Assembly (NCBI GenBank): GCA_017651165.1
Contig: JAGCDH010000001.1
Location: forward strand, 1-64,000
DNA length: 64,000 nt
Source: Bacilli bacterium
GTDB taxonomy: Bacteria > Bacillota_I > Bacilli_A > RFN20 > CAG-826
Direction: 5' to 3'
Part shown: piece after piece, positions 25,605 to 37,484 of the stretch
Layout: every line of letters starts with the position of its first letter
Position numbering within the stretch: position 1 is the stretch's first letter
Notes under the pieces: model-generated
What the model was told of the DNA's origin: nothing
What the model saw: the letters and a program-made list of their open reading frames with translations, nothing else
Database searches by the model: none
Made by a program: the position numbers and the translations under genes

Positions 25605-26732
25605 ATGGCAAATATCTTCAGTAAAGAGCAAGCTAGACGAATCATTAATGAGATTCCAATCCCAATCAAATTAGATGCTGATTACATTTATGATGTTTAT
25701 GAAATGGCCAATGAAGCCATTGAAAATCTCGCTAACGAGAATAAACAAATAGAGGTTAATGAGACAAATCAGTTTGACTTGCTTTTATACTGCGTTGGTG
25801 AGTATTACTACTCCGTCTACCAACTCGATGAAGAAGCGCTTAATAAATTCAAAGCCAATGAAGATTATCCTTCCAGCATGGCGTCTGTGGCCGCAGATAA
25901 ATATCTTTCATTATCTATCTTCAATCACGTTGAAAAGAAACTAGCCAATCGTTTCTTACCTCCAGCCTCTTCCTTAAACATGTATATTAACTTCATGCTG
26001 AACATCGTGAAGGGCTATCAAAAGAACGATCCTCAATCGACATTAATTAGTGACTTGTTAATGAAATCATTAACAATTTCACGTTGTATTTTAGAAAACC
26101 TCTTAAGCGGTTATGAAACAGAAGCCTTCTCCTCGTGGAGAACATTACATGAATGTGAATGTACCTTAATTCTTTTAGATAAACACGGCGAACCACTCAT
26201 CAATAATTATCTCAAACACATGAATTATGGTTTTGCGTTCAATGACTCCTTTAAAGATAAAGAAAAACAAACCGAAGTATTTAACGCAATGAAAGAAGAA
26301 ATGCGTAGTCGTGATTTAAAGAGTAAAGACATCCGCAAATACATCGAATATGGTTGGTTATATCCTATCGTTCCTGAAGATGATGAGACATTTAAGCTCA
26401 ACTTTAGAGATGGTTTAGAAAAGCTCGCTGGATTAGGCGGATATGCGAAAAGATATGAGATTTCTAGCGAGATTATTCATAGCACGCCCCTTCTAATTTA
26501 CTCAAATAAAGAGTATTTCTATTACATGACTTTGCTTAGTTTATACGAGAGCTTTTTCCGTTTAGAAAAAGTCTTTGTCTCACTCTTTGCGAAACGTGTC
26601 TCGCAAGAACAAATGGATAAATATATGCAAATGCGCAATGTCTATTATTCACAGTTGATTATCATCCACAAAAAAGAACTCGATAGATTTAAGAATCTTC
26701 AAAAATCTTGGGGACAAAAAAACTCGCATTAG
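25605..26732 (+). CDS. DUF5677-like protein, unknown function
   Basis: 375 residues, soluble and mostly helical, with no signal peptide. The central part LTISRCILENLLSGYETEAFSSWRTLHECECTLILLDKHG matches my memory of DUF5677, a family of helical proteins of unknown function often seen near defence or accessory genes. AAAGGAGCAGT precedes the ATG. It lies 11 bases after glpK, and its stop codon is part of the terminator hairpin at 26721-26738. The family call is from memory of the pattern and less secure than its bounds. Confidence 0.6.
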   Translation: MANIFSKEQARRIINEIPIPIKLDADYIYDVYEMANEAIENLANENKQIEVNETNQFDLLLYCVGEYYYSVYQLDEEALNKFKANEDYPSSMASVAADKYLSLSIFNHVEKKLANRFLPPASSLNMYINFMLNIVKGYQKNDPQSTLISDLLMKSLTISRCILENLLSGYETEAFSSWRTLHECECTLILLDKHGEPLINNYLKHMNYGFAFNDSFKDKEKQTEVFNAMKEEMRSRDLKSKDIRKYIEYGWLYPIVPEDDETFKLNFRDGLEKLAGLGGYAKRYEISSEIIHSTPLLIYSNKEYFYYMTLLSLYESFFRLEKVFVSLFAKRVSQEQMDKYMQMRNVYYSQLIIIHKKELDRFKNLQKSWGQKNSH

Positions 26733-26747
26733 CGAGTTATTTTTTTA
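26716..26747. terminator. Bidirectional terminator between convergent genes
   Basis: Stem AACTCGC (26721-26727) / GCGAGTT (26732-26738) has an A run before it and a T run after it. It therefore works for the gene at 25605 (+) and the nucleoside kinase at 26745 (-), and it includes the plus-strand stop codon. Confidence 0.9.
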
Positions 26748-28385
26748 GTCGTCTTGATAACAAGAGCCACCGATGAATTCCCTGATGATGGAATTACATG
26801 GAACCCATTTATCTGGTAAGTCATCGAAGAACTTCAACATACGAATCAATCTTTCGGCTACTGGGAAGTGTTCGCTTTCAGGATCGATTTCTTCAAGTAG
26901 TGGCATAGCGTATTTCTTCATAACGCTTAATTCGTAAGCCGAGAAGGAATTAAAGACATAATTAGCGCCTTCTTGTGTATCATAAATCCATTTGAATTCA
27001 CCTTTTCTAACGCTTGGCCACATTTCAAGAGTGCTAATCGCCGATGAATTACGGAATTGATGGTCACGAACCATTCTTCTTAAAAGTCTTAAATCAGTAA
27101 GACTCATTGGGTTATGGTTATCGATATTGACTTGGCTTTGTGGAGCGATAAAGATTTTGAATTTTTGGTGAGCAGGAATAGAAGCGGTGAGCTTTTCATT
27201 CAAGGCGTGAATGCCTTCAATAATAATTGGTTGGTCTAATGGCACAGTAATAGTGCGGCCTTTGACGCGCTTGCCTTGTTTAAAGTCATACTTTGGTAAA
27301 TCAACTTCTAAACCAGCGATTAAGTCTGCGAGGTTTTGATTGAATAATTCAATGTCTAAAGCATTAACGGATTCAAAGTCTGGCTTGCCTTCTTCATCCA
27401 AAGGTGTTTTACCACGATCAAGGTAGTAGTCATCCATGGAAATACGTAATGGTTTAATACCACGTGATAATAATTCAATTCTTAATCTATTCGCGAAGGT
27501 AGTCTTTCCAGAAGAGGATGGACCAGCGATACAAATAAGTCTGATGGACTCTTTTTCGTCCTCGACCATTTGACCTAATTCACATAATTGACGATTGTGT
27601 TTTTGTTCGCAAAGTGTGATAAATTCCACATCTCCATCTTTTTCAATTCTTTCGTTAATACCAACGATAGTATCGCAGCCTGTGGCAAGGCCCCATTGAT
27701 GGGCACGTTTTAAGGTTTTACCAAATGTTGGAGCGTCCTCAAATGGTGGAATTTCACCGCCCGCTTCAGGACGTGGATATTGAATAATAATACCTGGGTG
27801 ATAATATCTCACGATCCATTTTCTAATATAACCAGTGGAAGGCACCATACGGCTATACATGTAGTTACGATAGTCACCACAGTGATAAATATGAGCGGTT
27901 TTTTCTGGACGATATTTTAAAATATCAACTTTATCTTGATAGCCGTCTTCCGTGAAAATACGAGCGGCTTCTTCTTTGGAAACAATCTGTCTCACAAGTG
28001 GAATGTCTTGTTCAACGAGTTTATTCATTTCTTCGATTAATTCTTTAATCATCACGCCAGATGCTGATGTACCTTGATTCAAGATTTGAAGGAAGATGGA
28101 TCTTGAAACATTATAGGCAAATCTGATTTGGTAGTGGGGGTGAATGTTATGCATTGCCATGGCCACTAAGAAACGGACAGATGATTCATAAATTCTCATC
28201 GCATCACGGTCTTTGAAGGTTAAAGGAATAATCTCTGAATCCTTATCGATTGTATAAGTTAATTCTCTAACGCGCTTGTTGACGTAAGCCGCTAAATAAT
28301 CACGGTTATCACCAACGATATCTAATACGGTGACGGGATTTTCATATATTTTTTCTTCATTGTTAAAAAGCACTTTGAACGCCAT
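26745..28385 (-). CDS. TGS-domain nucleoside kinase (uridine kinase-like)
   Basis: 546 residues. The N-terminus (residues 1-60) resembles a TGS domain, followed by a ThrRS-SAD-like part with a His/Cys site (HIYHCGDYRNYMYSRM). The C-terminal half is a PRK/uridine-kinase P-loop domain with Walker A GPSSSGKTTFANRL, then SMDDYYLDRGKTPLDEEGKPDF and IIIEGIHALN. Proteins with this architecture are common in Bacillota, annotated as nucleoside kinases. Phosphorylation of uridine/cytidine is likely but unproven. AAGGAGG precedes the ATG. Confidence 0.9.
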   Translation of the reverse strand: MAFKVLFNNEEKIYENPVTVLDIVGDNRDYLAAYVNKRVRELTYTIDKDSEIIPLTFKDRDAMRIYESSVRFLVAMAMHNIHPHYQIRFAYNVSRSIFLQILNQGTSASGVMIKELIEEMNKLVEQDIPLVRQIVSKEEAARIFTEDGYQDKVDILKYRPEKTAHIYHCGDYRNYMYSRMVPSTGYIRKWIVRYYHPGIIIQYPRPEAGGEIPPFEDAPTFGKTLKRAHQWGLATGCDTIVGINERIEKDGDVEFITLCEQKHNRQLCELGQMVEDEKESIRLICIAGPSSSGKTTFANRLRIELLSRGIKPLRISMDDYYLDRGKTPLDEEGKPDFESVNALDIELFNQNLADLIAGLEVDLPKYDFKQGKRVKGRTITVPLDQPIIIEGIHALNEKLTASIPAHQKFKIFIAPQSQVNIDNHNPMSLTDLRLLRRMVRDHQFRNSSAISTLEMWPSVRKGEFKWIYDTQEGANYVFNSFSAYELSVMKKYAMPLLEEIDPESEHFPVAERLIRMLKFFDDLPDKWVPCNSIIREFIGGSCYQDD

Positions 28386-28478
28386 AGTACTTACCTCCTT
28401 AAAGGTGCGAGTTTCTTATTCTAAACAATATTAGAAATGGTTTCAAGCATATTTATTATAACGGACTTCTTTTGTTCT

Positions 28479-28506
28479 TTGACACAGTTTTTGCGATTTA
28501 TATATT
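28479..28506 (+). promoter_or_regulatory. Putative promoter of the nicotinamidase-PFP-ATP synthase block
   Basis: A perfect TTGACA (28479-28484) is followed after 16 bases by TATATT (28501-28506). The region lies between the divergent nucleoside kinase start and ATG 28557. A second -10-like TATAGT nearby is an alternative. Confidence 0.5.
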
Positions 28507-28556
28507 TTTAAAATAAAAAATATGTTATAGTTTTTCCGGTTAGAAAGGATTATCGT

Positions 28557-29078
28557 ATGGCAAAACTACTCGTTGTTGTTGATTATCAAATCGACTTTGT
28601 TGATGGAGCGCTTGGTTTTAAAGGCGCGGAAAAGATTGCGCCCTCAATCGCTTCTTTAATAAAAGAATTTAGAAAGAATAATGATGATGTAGTCTTCACT
28701 TTTGATACGCACGATGCCGACTATCTAAATACCACAGAAGGTAAGTATTTACCTGTTCCACATTGCCTTAAAGGCACAGCAGGATGGGGATTATATCCGG
28801 AAATCGCTCCTTTATTAGGGGACGCTAAAATCTTTGAAAAACCAGGCTTTGGTAGCAAAGAACTCGGTCATTATATCGAAGAGCATTCCTATGATGAAAT
28901 CTATCTCTGTGGCTTAGTCAGTGATATCTGTGTGTTTTCAAACGCGATCATTGCCAAATCATCCGCTTCACCTTACGCCAAGATTAAGGTGGTGCGTGAT
29001 GCTACTTCCTCATTTGATTTAGAAATGCAAGAAAAGGCTTTTGATGTCTTAAAGCATTTACATATCGAGATAATCTAA
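28557..29078 (+). CDS. pncA: Nicotinamidase / isochorismatase-family cysteine hydrolase
   Basis: 173 residues. The catalytic triad is visible: Asp in VVVDYQIDFVDGALG (near residue 9), Lys in FEKPGFGSKEL and Cys in LCGLVSDICVFSNAI (near residue 126). DTHDADYL supplies metal ligands. It deamidates nicotinamide to nicotinate for NAD salvage. That role is supported by the nicotinate phosphoribosyltransferase at 59179 in the same window. AAAGGA precedes the ATG. The next gene begins 32 bases on with its own AAGGAG. Confidence 0.85.
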   Translation: MAKLLVVVDYQIDFVDGALGFKGAEKIAPSIASLIKEFRKNNDDVVFTFDTHDADYLNTTEGKYLPVPHCLKGTAGWGLYPEIAPLLGDAKIFEKPGFGSKELGHYIEEHSYDEIYLCGLVSDICVFSNAIIAKSSASPYAKIKVVRDATSSFDLEMQEKAFDVLKHLHIEII

Positions 29079-29110
29079 TACCCAACATTTTTTAAGGAGA
29101 ACAAACATTT

Positions 29111-30316
29111 ATGAAAAACATGGTCTACATTCAATCTGGTGGTCCAACTTCCGTTATTAACACCTCTTTATATGGTGCGATTAAGGAAGCGAAAAAACAT
29201 CCTGATCAAATCGGTCACATCTATGGCTCTCAACATGGTGTTGAAGGCTTAATTGATGACGATTTAATCGATTTAGGTTTAGAAGACGATGAACAAATCG
29301 AACTTCTTCTTCAAACACCAGGTAGTATTTTAGGCACCACAAGAAGAAAACTTCCAAAGGATATCCATACCCCTGAATACGCTGCAATCATTGAAAACAT
29401 TAAGAAACACAACATCGGTTATGTCTTCATCAATGGTGGTAACGACTCCATGGATACCTGCAATAAATTAGCGAAATTAGTCAAAGAATTAGGTATCGAA
29501 GATGTCAAAGTCATCGGTGTCCCAAAAACCATCGATAACGATTTAGCCTGTACCGACCACTCTTTGGGTTTCCCAAGTGCTGCTAAATTCGTCATGAATA
29601 GTGTCAACGCCTTTGCGATGGACGCCAACTGCTTCAAAAAAGGTAAAGTCCACATCGTCGAAATCATGGGTCGTGATGCTGGTTGGTTAACCGCTTCTGT
29701 TGATTTATTACCAGAACAAACAAGACCACACCTCATTTACTTGCCAGAAATGAAATTCGACTTAGAACAATTCTTAGTCGATGTACAAAGAATCTATAAA
29801 GAAAAAGGCTTTGCCTTAGTCGCAATTTCTGAAGGTTTACAATTCGAAAGAGATATGACCAATGTCAGAGTTGATGGTTTTGGCCATGCCCAATTAGGTG
29901 GTGCTGCTGCGGAACTTTGCAGAATCGTCGAAAATAGATTAGACATCGGTACCAGAGCAGTGGAATTCTCCATCGTTCAAAGAGCGTTCCCAGCCTTTGT
30001 CTCATTAACCGACCGTAAAGAAGCCATCAAGACTGGTGAAAAAGCTGTCCAAGCCGCTTTAAAAGGCAGAACCGGTAAAATGGTCATCTTCGAAAGAGTC
30101 AGCCAAAATCCATACAAGATTAAATATAAACTCGCTCCATTAAGCAAAGTTGCTAATGCCGTTTCTCACGTCAAACCAGAAATGATCGTTGACGCGACCC
30201 GTATGAGCGATAGTTTTAGAGACTATTTACGTCCATTAGTCCAAGGTGAAGTCAAACTTACCTTCAAAGATGGTATTGCCCCAGTCTCTAATTTCAAACG
30301 CATTAAAGTTAAATAA
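29111..30316 (+). CDS. Pyrophosphate-dependent 6-phosphofructokinase
   Basis: 401 residues. It interconverts fructose-6-phosphate and fructose-1,6-bisphosphate. The family GGPTSVINTS loop is at the N-terminus. The phosphoryl-donor loop reads GGNDSMDT, with Asp where ATP enzymes have GGDGS glycine, and PKTIDNDLACTDHSLGFPSA has Lys where ATP enzymes have Gly (PGTIDND). The Asp plus Lys pair is the established mark of PPi-dependent enzymes. EIMGRDAGWLTA is the substrate site. It is only two bases from the atpI-like gene, so it appears co-transcribed with ATP synthase. Confidence 0.9.
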   Translation: MKNMVYIQSGGPTSVINTSLYGAIKEAKKHPDQIGHIYGSQHGVEGLIDDDLIDLGLEDDEQIELLLQTPGSILGTTRRKLPKDIHTPEYAAIIENIKKHNIGYVFINGGNDSMDTCNKLAKLVKELGIEDVKVIGVPKTIDNDLACTDHSLGFPSAAKFVMNSVNAFAMDANCFKKGKVHIVEIMGRDAGWLTASVDLLPEQTRPHLIYLPEMKFDLEQFLVDVQRIYKEKGFALVAISEGLQFERDMTNVRVDGFGHAQLGGAAAELCRIVENRLDIGTRAVEFSIVQRAFPAFVSLTDRKEAIKTGEKAVQAALKGRTGKMVIFERVSQNPYKIKYKLAPLSKVANAVSHVKPEMIVDATRMSDSFRDYLRPLVQGEVKLTFKDGIAPVSNFKRIKVK

Positions 30317-30318
30317 AA

Positions 30319-30708
30319 ATGAAGAAACTTTGGAGCCAAAATAGTGAAGCAAGAGCATTAATTATTTCCACTTTACTTACAGTAATCGGCGTAGGTGGAA
30401 CAGCATTTCTATTTTGGTTTCATCGTTATGATGTCCCATTAGCAGTTCTAGTGGGTGGCTCAGTTGTCTCTTTGACTTGGCTTTCTTTATACCTCGTGAG
30501 AAAGAGCAATAAGCCACACATCAAAATTGATATCACTCTTATTTATATACGATTAGTCATTATTGCCGCATTAGCAATCCTATTCGCAGTTTTGGCTTAT
30601 CAATATAAGTTAGTGATTATTTCACCAATCTATATGGTTATCTCCTACCTTGTTGTTTCTTTAGCAACAATGGTGGTCTATATGAAGAAAGGAGCAGGAA
30701 ATGTTTGA
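30319..30708 (+). CDS. AtpI-like small membrane protein at the head of the ATP synthase operon
   Basis: 129 residues with four hydrophobic segments (about 12-32, 38-58, 72-92 and 98-120). The size, topology and position directly before atpB match AtpI, a non-essential assembly/Mg2+-related factor for the c-ring. Sequence similarity to B. subtilis AtpI is weak by eye. There is no good ribosome binding site, so translation is probably coupled to the upstream PFP gene. The 3' end overlaps atpB by eight bases. Confidence 0.6.
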   Translation: MKKLWSQNSEARALIISTLLTVIGVGGTAFLFWFHRYDVPLAVLVGGSVVSLTWLSLYLVRKSNKPHIKIDITLIYIRLVIIAALAILFAVLAYQYKLVIISPIYMVISYLVVSLATMVVYMKKGAGNV

Positions 30709-31447
30709 GAACTTTCTCAAATTTGACATTCCAGGTGAAGTCATTTCATCTCTTTTAGTCATGCTGATTGTCGTTCTCTTAGCCATTTATATCGGCATTA
30801 GAGCGCATTTCCAAAATCCTTTAAAGAAGCCTAAAGGTCTTTTACATATCGCTGAGATTGGTGTCAGTTATTTCGATAACTTTGTTAAAGATATCACCGG
30901 TACCGCTTTACCAAACTTTGGTGGCTTTATCATGGGTGTGGCCTGCTACTTGTTCCTAGCCTTTATCTTCGGCTTAACCGGTTTACCATCCCCAGTCACT
31001 TATATGGCGGTTCCATTATCACTTGGTTTATTAACATTCTTGTTAATTCATATCATCTCCGCGAGATTCACCAAGATTAGATATTTCAAACGTTATATCG
31101 ATCCAATGCCGGTCTTCTTACCGGTTAACTTATTATCTATGTGGGCGCCTCTACTCTCACTCACGTTACGTTTGTTTGGTAACGCGATTGCAGGTTGGGC
31201 ATTACTCACGATTGTGGAAGTGGGCTTACGCGATGCAAGCGCGGCGATATTTAGCGCTGTGCCTGCTGGTTGGAATGAAATATTCTTAGCCCCCATCCCG
31301 TTAGCGCTTTTACACGCTTATTTCGATTTGTTCTCTGGTCTTATCCAAACGATTGTCTTTATCTCGTTAACCGCAATCTTTATTGGGCAAGAAATCCCAG
31401 AAGAACTCAATATTAGTCCATTACAAGAAAGGAGGAAGACAACATGA
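30701..31447 (+). CDS. atpB: F1Fo ATP synthase subunit a
   Basis: 248 residues, polytopic, forming the ion half-channels of Fo. The essential stator arginine is seen in SLTLRLFGNAIAGWALL, and the C-terminal helix FDLFSGLIQTIVFISLTAIFIG is the other conserved half-channel block. GAGCAGGAAATG places a ribosome binding site inside atpI. Its ATGA end overlaps the atpE start, implying coupled translation of a and c. Confidence 0.95.
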   Translation: MFENFLKFDIPGEVISSLLVMLIVVLLAIYIGIRAHFQNPLKKPKGLLHIAEIGVSYFDNFVKDITGTALPNFGGFIMGVACYLFLAFIFGLTGLPSPVTYMAVPLSLGLLTFLLIHIISARFTKIRYFKRYIDPMPVFLPVNLLSMWAPLLSLTLRLFGNAIAGWALLTIVEVGLRDASAAIFSAVPAGWNEIFLAPIPLALLHAYFDLFSGLIQTIVFISLTAIFIGQEIPEELNISPLQERRKTT

Positions 31448-31662
31448 ATTTAATGGCCGCTGCTGTTGCTATTTTAGGTGTTATGCCTAGTGCGTTAGGC
31501 GAAGGTATCGTCTGTGCTCACGTCGTAGATGGTATGTCACGTAACCCAGAAATGTATAGCAAACTCAGAACGACAATGATTCTCGCTTGTGCTCTTGTTG
31601 AGACAACAGCGATTTACTCATTGCTCATCTCAATCTTAATTTTGTTTGGTATCGGAAAATAG
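31444..31662 (+). CDS. atpE: F1Fo ATP synthase subunit c with a two-carboxylate, Na+-type site
   Basis: 72 residues forming the usual two-helix hairpin with the polar loop SRNPEM. The ion-binding carboxylate is E53 in LVETTAIYSL. T54, T55 and Y58 match the ExTxxY-type Na+ ligands, and E20 (LGEGIV) sits where Na+ enzymes usually have Gln and H+ enzymes something else. An extra Glu at that position is known from Fusobacterium nucleatum, whose c-ring is Na+-specific with two carboxylates. The N-terminal glycine repeat is reduced (ILGVMPSALGEG). AGGAGG-type spacing to atpB is by the ATGA overlap. Confidence 0.95.
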   Translation: MNLMAAAVAILGVMPSALGEGIVCAHVVDGMSRNPEMYSKLRTTMILACALVETTAIYSLLISILILFGIGK

Positions 31663-31674
31663 GAGGAAAGAAAC

Positions 31675-32208
31675 ATGTCATTTGTATTTGCCGCAGACAT
31701 TGGTGAAACAATGAAAACAATTGGTGATAAATTAATCCCAAGTTGGGTTTCTTTCGTTGTGCAATTTCTTTCCTTCCTCATTCTCTTATTAGTGGTCTTT
31801 TTCGTGGCCTACAAGCCCGTTAAAAGATTATTAAAGAAACGCTCTGATCACATTAAAGATGAGATCAATCAAGCGGAAGAGAAAAACATCTTGGCCGCTA
31901 AATCCGTTAACGAGGCTAAAGAACTCATAAGTTCTAGTAAAGTCCAAGCTAGTGAGATTATCAAAAATGCGGAAACTCAAGGTCAAGAGAAGTACGACGC
32001 TATGATCTTAGAAGCTAAACAAGAAATCGCGGAAATGAAAAAAGCCGCAGAAGAAGACATAGAGCGTGCGAAAGAGGATGCCATAGAAGACATCAGAAGC
32101 GAAATGGTGAATGTCGCCTTAAGCGCTTCTAAAGAAATTTTAAAACGCGAAGTTGATAGTAAAGATAATGTCAAACTCGCCGAGGATTTTATCAAACAAT
32201 TGAATTAG
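31675..32208 (+). CDS. atpF: F1Fo ATP synthase subunit b
   Basis: 177 residues. One N-terminal membrane helix (about 22-45, FVVQFLSFLILLLVVFFVAY) is followed by KPVKRLLKKRSDHIKDEI and a long charged coiled coil rich in Ala/Glu/Lys that forms the peripheral stalk. Its length is normal. AGGAGGAAAG precedes the ATG. It sits between atpE and atpH as in other operons. Confidence 0.95.
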   Translation: MSFVFAADIGETMKTIGDKLIPSWVSFVVQFLSFLILLLVVFFVAYKPVKRLLKKRSDHIKDEINQAEEKNILAAKSVNEAKELISSSKVQASEIIKNAETQGQEKYDAMILEAKQEIAEMKKAAEEDIERAKEDAIEDIRSEMVNVALSASKEILKREVDSKDNVKLAEDFIKQLN

Positions 32209-32212
32209 TGTT

Positions 32213-32749
32213 ATGTTAGAAATAGCCCAGAATTACGCAAGTGCGCTTCTCTCAATAGCGATCGATGAAAACAAAGTCATCGACTATCAAAAAGAAGTGA
32301 AAGAATTAGCAAAGATTATCAAAGATAATCCGGACTTTCTATTACTTTTAGATTCCCGCTTTTTAACGGTTTCTGAAAGAAAAGAAAAAGTCTCAGAAAT
32401 TTTGGTTAATTTCTCTATCGACATTATTAATTTTATAAAAATTATTGTCGAGCATAACCGCGTTAATTATTTAGAGGATATCTTACAAGCTTTCAATACA
32501 TTATGTAATGAAAGTAGGGATATCGTGGAAGGGCTAATCTATACCGCTTTCCCATTAGAAGAAAAAACACTTCTACAAATCAAAAAGAAAATCAGCCAAA
32601 TTGAAAATCGTGAAGTGGACCTTATTACCCGTATCGACCCATCTCTTATCGGTGGTGTCAAAGTGGTGATTAATAGCCATGTTTACGATGGTTCAATCAA
32701 AAACCAAATAGAAAAGATGCAAATCAATCTTTCTAGGAAGGAGCAATAA
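32213..32749 (+). CDS. atpH: F1Fo ATP synthase subunit delta
   Basis: 178 residues. It links the b stalk to the top of F1. The N-terminus [20 protein letters not shown] is the OSCP/delta A-x-x-Y-A-x-A-L motif, and the C-terminal [26 protein letters not shown] is the conserved delta ending. It starts four bases after the atpF stop without a strong ribosome binding site, so coupling is likely. Confidence 0.95.
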   Translation: MLEIAQNYASALLSIAIDENKVIDYQKEVKELAKIIKDNPDFLLLLDSRFLTVSERKEKVSEILVNFSIDIINFIKIIVEHNRVNYLEDILQAFNTLCNESRDIVEGLIYTAFPLEEKTLLQIKKKISQIENREVDLITRIDPSLIGGVKVVINSHVYDGSIKNQIEKMQINLSRKEQ

Positions 32750-32751
32750 AT

Positions 32752-34260
32752 ATGAAAATCAACGCTAATGAAATCAGTGCTCTGATTAAAGAACAAATCA
32801 AAAGCTACCGCCACAAAGTTGATAGTAACGATGTCGGCACCGTCATTTCTGTCGGTGATGGTATCGCTAATGTCTATGGCTTAGAAAAAGCGATGCTTGG
32901 CGAACTTTTGTTATTCCCAAACCAAGTCTATGGTATGGTTATGAACTTAGAAAGCGACTCTGTCGGTGTCGTCCTTTTAGGTAACGACCAATTAGTCAAA
33001 GAAGGCGATATCGTCTCTCGAACTAAAGAAGTCATGGAAGTCCCAGTGGGCGAAAATATGCTTGGTAGAGTAGTGAACTCTTTAGGCCAACCAATCGATG
33101 GTTTAGGTGAGATTAAAACTACACGTACCCGCCCAATTGAAGTCATTGCTCCTGGTGTTATTAAAAGAAAAAGCGTTGATACTCCTTTAGAAACCGGCAT
33201 CACAATGATTGATGCGATGACCCCAATCGGTCGTGGTCAAAGAGAACTTATTATCGGTGATCGTCAAACCGGTAAAACCGCGATTGCGATTGACGCCATT
33301 ATCAATCAAAAAGATAAAAATGTGATTTGTATCTATGTCGCTATTGGTCAAAAGAATAGTACAGTTGCCCAAATCGTCGACAAACTTAAAAAGTTTAAAG
33401 CGATGGACTACACAATTGTTGTGAGTGCATCCGCGAGCGAACCAGCGCCTTTACTTTACATTGCCCCTTATGCAGGCTGTGCAATGGCGGAAGAGTTCAT
33501 GTATCAAGGCAAAGACGTCTTAATCGTTTATGACGATTTAAGCAAGCACGCTGTTAGTTATCGTGCTCTTTCTCTCTTATTAAAGAGAGCTCCAGGTAGA
33601 GAAGCCTATCCAGGCGATGTTTTCTATCTCCATAGTAGACTCTTAGAAAGAGCGTGCAAACTAGCTCCAGAATTTGGTGGTGGTTCGATTACCGCTTTAC
33701 CAATTGTTGAAACACAATCTGGTGACATCAGCGCCTATATCCCAACTAACGTAATCTCCATTACCGATGGACAAATCTTCTTACAATCCGATTTATTCAA
33801 CGCTGGTCAAAGACCGGCTATCGATAGTGGCCTTTCCGTATCCCGTGTTGGTGGTGATGCCCAGTTTAAAGCCACTAAACAAGTTGCTCGTAGTTTGAAG
33901 ATTGAATTGGCTTCCTATTTAGAAATGAAATCATTTTCCCAATTCGGTAGCGATTTAGATGCTTCAACATTAGCGATCTTAAAACACGGTGAAGCCTTAA
34001 TGGCGGTCTTAAAACAAAAGCAATATGATGTCTATCAACTAGATAAGCAAGTCTTTGACTTGTTCGTTGCCAAAAATAACTTCTTAGACGACTTAAAGAA
34101 AGAAGAAGTGAGACCAACATTAAATAGGGCTTATGAAGTATTTAAAGCCACTCATCAAGATGTTTTAGATAACATCAATAAAAACAAAGAAATCTCTCCA
34201 GAAGATGAGAGCGCTCTTAGAAAAGAAATGCAGGAATTTTTTGAAAGTTTGAATAGTTAA
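32752..34260 (+). CDS. atpA: F1Fo ATP synthase subunit alpha
   Basis: 502 residues. The non-catalytic nucleotide-binding subunit of F1. Walker A is [15 protein letters not shown] (near residue 170), with the [17 protein letters not shown] segment and the ATP synthase alpha/beta signature region around [29 protein letters not shown] precedes the ATG. Length and order are standard. Confidence 0.98.
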   Translation: MKINANEISALIKEQIKSYRHKVDSNDVGTVISVGDGIANVYGLEKAMLGELLLFPNQVYGMVMNLESDSVGVVLLGNDQLVKEGDIVSRTKEVMEVPVGENMLGRVVNSLGQPIDGLGEIKTTRTRPIEVIAPGVIKRKSVDTPLETGITMIDAMTPIGRGQRELIIGDRQTGKTAIAIDAIINQKDKNVICIYVAIGQKNSTVAQIVDKLKKFKAMDYTIVVSASASEPAPLLYIAPYAGCAMAEEFMYQGKDVLIVYDDLSKHAVSYRALSLLLKRAPGREAYPGDVFYLHSRLLERACKLAPEFGGGSITALPIVETQSGDISAYIPTNVISITDGQIFLQSDLFNAGQRPAIDSGLSVSRVGGDAQFKATKQVARSLKIELASYLEMKSFSQFGSDLDASTLAILKHGEALMAVLKQKQYDVYQLDKQVFDLFVAKNNFLDDLKKEEVRPTLNRAYEVFKATHQDVLDNINKNKEISPEDESALRKEMQEFFESLNS

Positions 34261-34262
34261 TT

Positions 34263-36510
<2,248 letters not shown>

Positions 36511-36511
<1 letters not shown>

Positions 36512-36909
36512 TGAAAACATTTCTTCTAGAAATCTATACTCCATATGGTAAATATCTCGACCGTTATGTGAATGAGTTAGTCATTCAAACGGAGGAATAT
36601 GTTTTAGGTATACTACCTAACCATACTCCTTTAGTGGCTAAAGTGAAGACTTCCAAAATGGAAATCATCCAAAACGGTGAGAAAAAATGCTACGCTATTG
36701 GCGAAGGCTTACTTAATGTCAAAAAGGATAGCGTTACTTTACTTGTGGAATCAATAGAGAGTAAAGAAGAGATCGACATTGAAAGAGCAAGACAAGCGAA
36801 GAGTCGCGCTGAAGAGCGTTTAAAACAACCGCTTAATATTGACGTTGAAAGAGCAACAAAGGCTCTTATAAGAGCTAATAATCGTATTAGTATCTACGAA
36901 AACGAATAG
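36511..36909 (+). CDS. atpC: F1Fo ATP synthase subunit epsilon
   Basis: 132 residues. N-terminal beta sandwich with IYTPYGKYL and GILPNHTPLVAKVKT (the conserved epsilon H-x-P loop), then a C-terminal two-helix hairpin rich in Arg/Glu (DIERARQAKSRAEERLKQ) that acts as the regulatory arm. Last structural gene of the synthase; the pyrophosphatase follows 11 bases later. Confidence 0.93.
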
Positions 36910-36920
36910 GGGGATTAGAT

Positions 36921-37484
36921 ATGCATTCATGGCATGATGTGAAAGCGAGTCGTGTGACTCCACAAAAGTTCTTAGCAATGATTGAAATCTCAAAAGGAAG
37001 CAAGAACAAATATGAACTTGATAAAGAAACTGGTCATCTTCTTTTAGACCGTGTTCTTTTCACCAGCACTCACTATCCACAAAACTATGGTTTTATTCCT
37101 CGTACCTTTGCGGATGATTACGATCCACTAGATGTATTAGTTCTTTGCTCTGAATCCATTATTCCAATGAGTTTAGTGGAGTGTGTTCCTATCGGCGTCC
37201 TTATCATGACTGATAATGGCTTAAACGATGAAAAGATTATCGCTGTGGCCACGAATGACCCATTCTATAACGGCTATAAAGACATCAGTGAGGTTCCACC
37301 TCACATTATGGATGAAATCAAACACTTCTTTGCTGTTTATAAAACATTAGAAGGCAAACCAACATCAGTGGATGTAGTGAAAGATCATTTAGAAGCGGAA
37401 CGCATTATTGCTCAAGCCTTAGAGAATTATCATTCCAATATCGAACCAAAGATTACCGCTGAAAGAAAAGCCAGAGGCTATTAA
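36921..37484 (+). CDS. ppa: Inorganic pyrophosphatase, family I
   Basis: 187 residues. It hydrolyses PPi to two phosphates with Mg2+. Active-site blocks are KGSKNKYELDKETG, NYGFIPRTF, DDYDPLDVLV (three metal-binding Asp) and MTDNGLNDEK (Asp, Asp, Lys), followed by HFFAVYKTLEGK. A GGGGGA ribosome binding site precedes the ATG. It is placed in the same run as ATP synthase and a PPi-using phosphofructokinase, which it would compete with for PPi. The stop overlaps the trmL start. Confidence 0.95.
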   Translation: MHSWHDVKASRVTPQKFLAMIEISKGSKNKYELDKETGHLLLDRVLFTSTHYPQNYGFIPRTFADDYDPLDVLVLCSESIIPMSLVECVPIGVLIMTDNGLNDEKIIAVATNDPFYNGYKDISEVPPHIMDEIKHFFAVYKTLEGKPTSVDVVKDHLEAERIIAQALENYHSNIEPKITAERKARGY

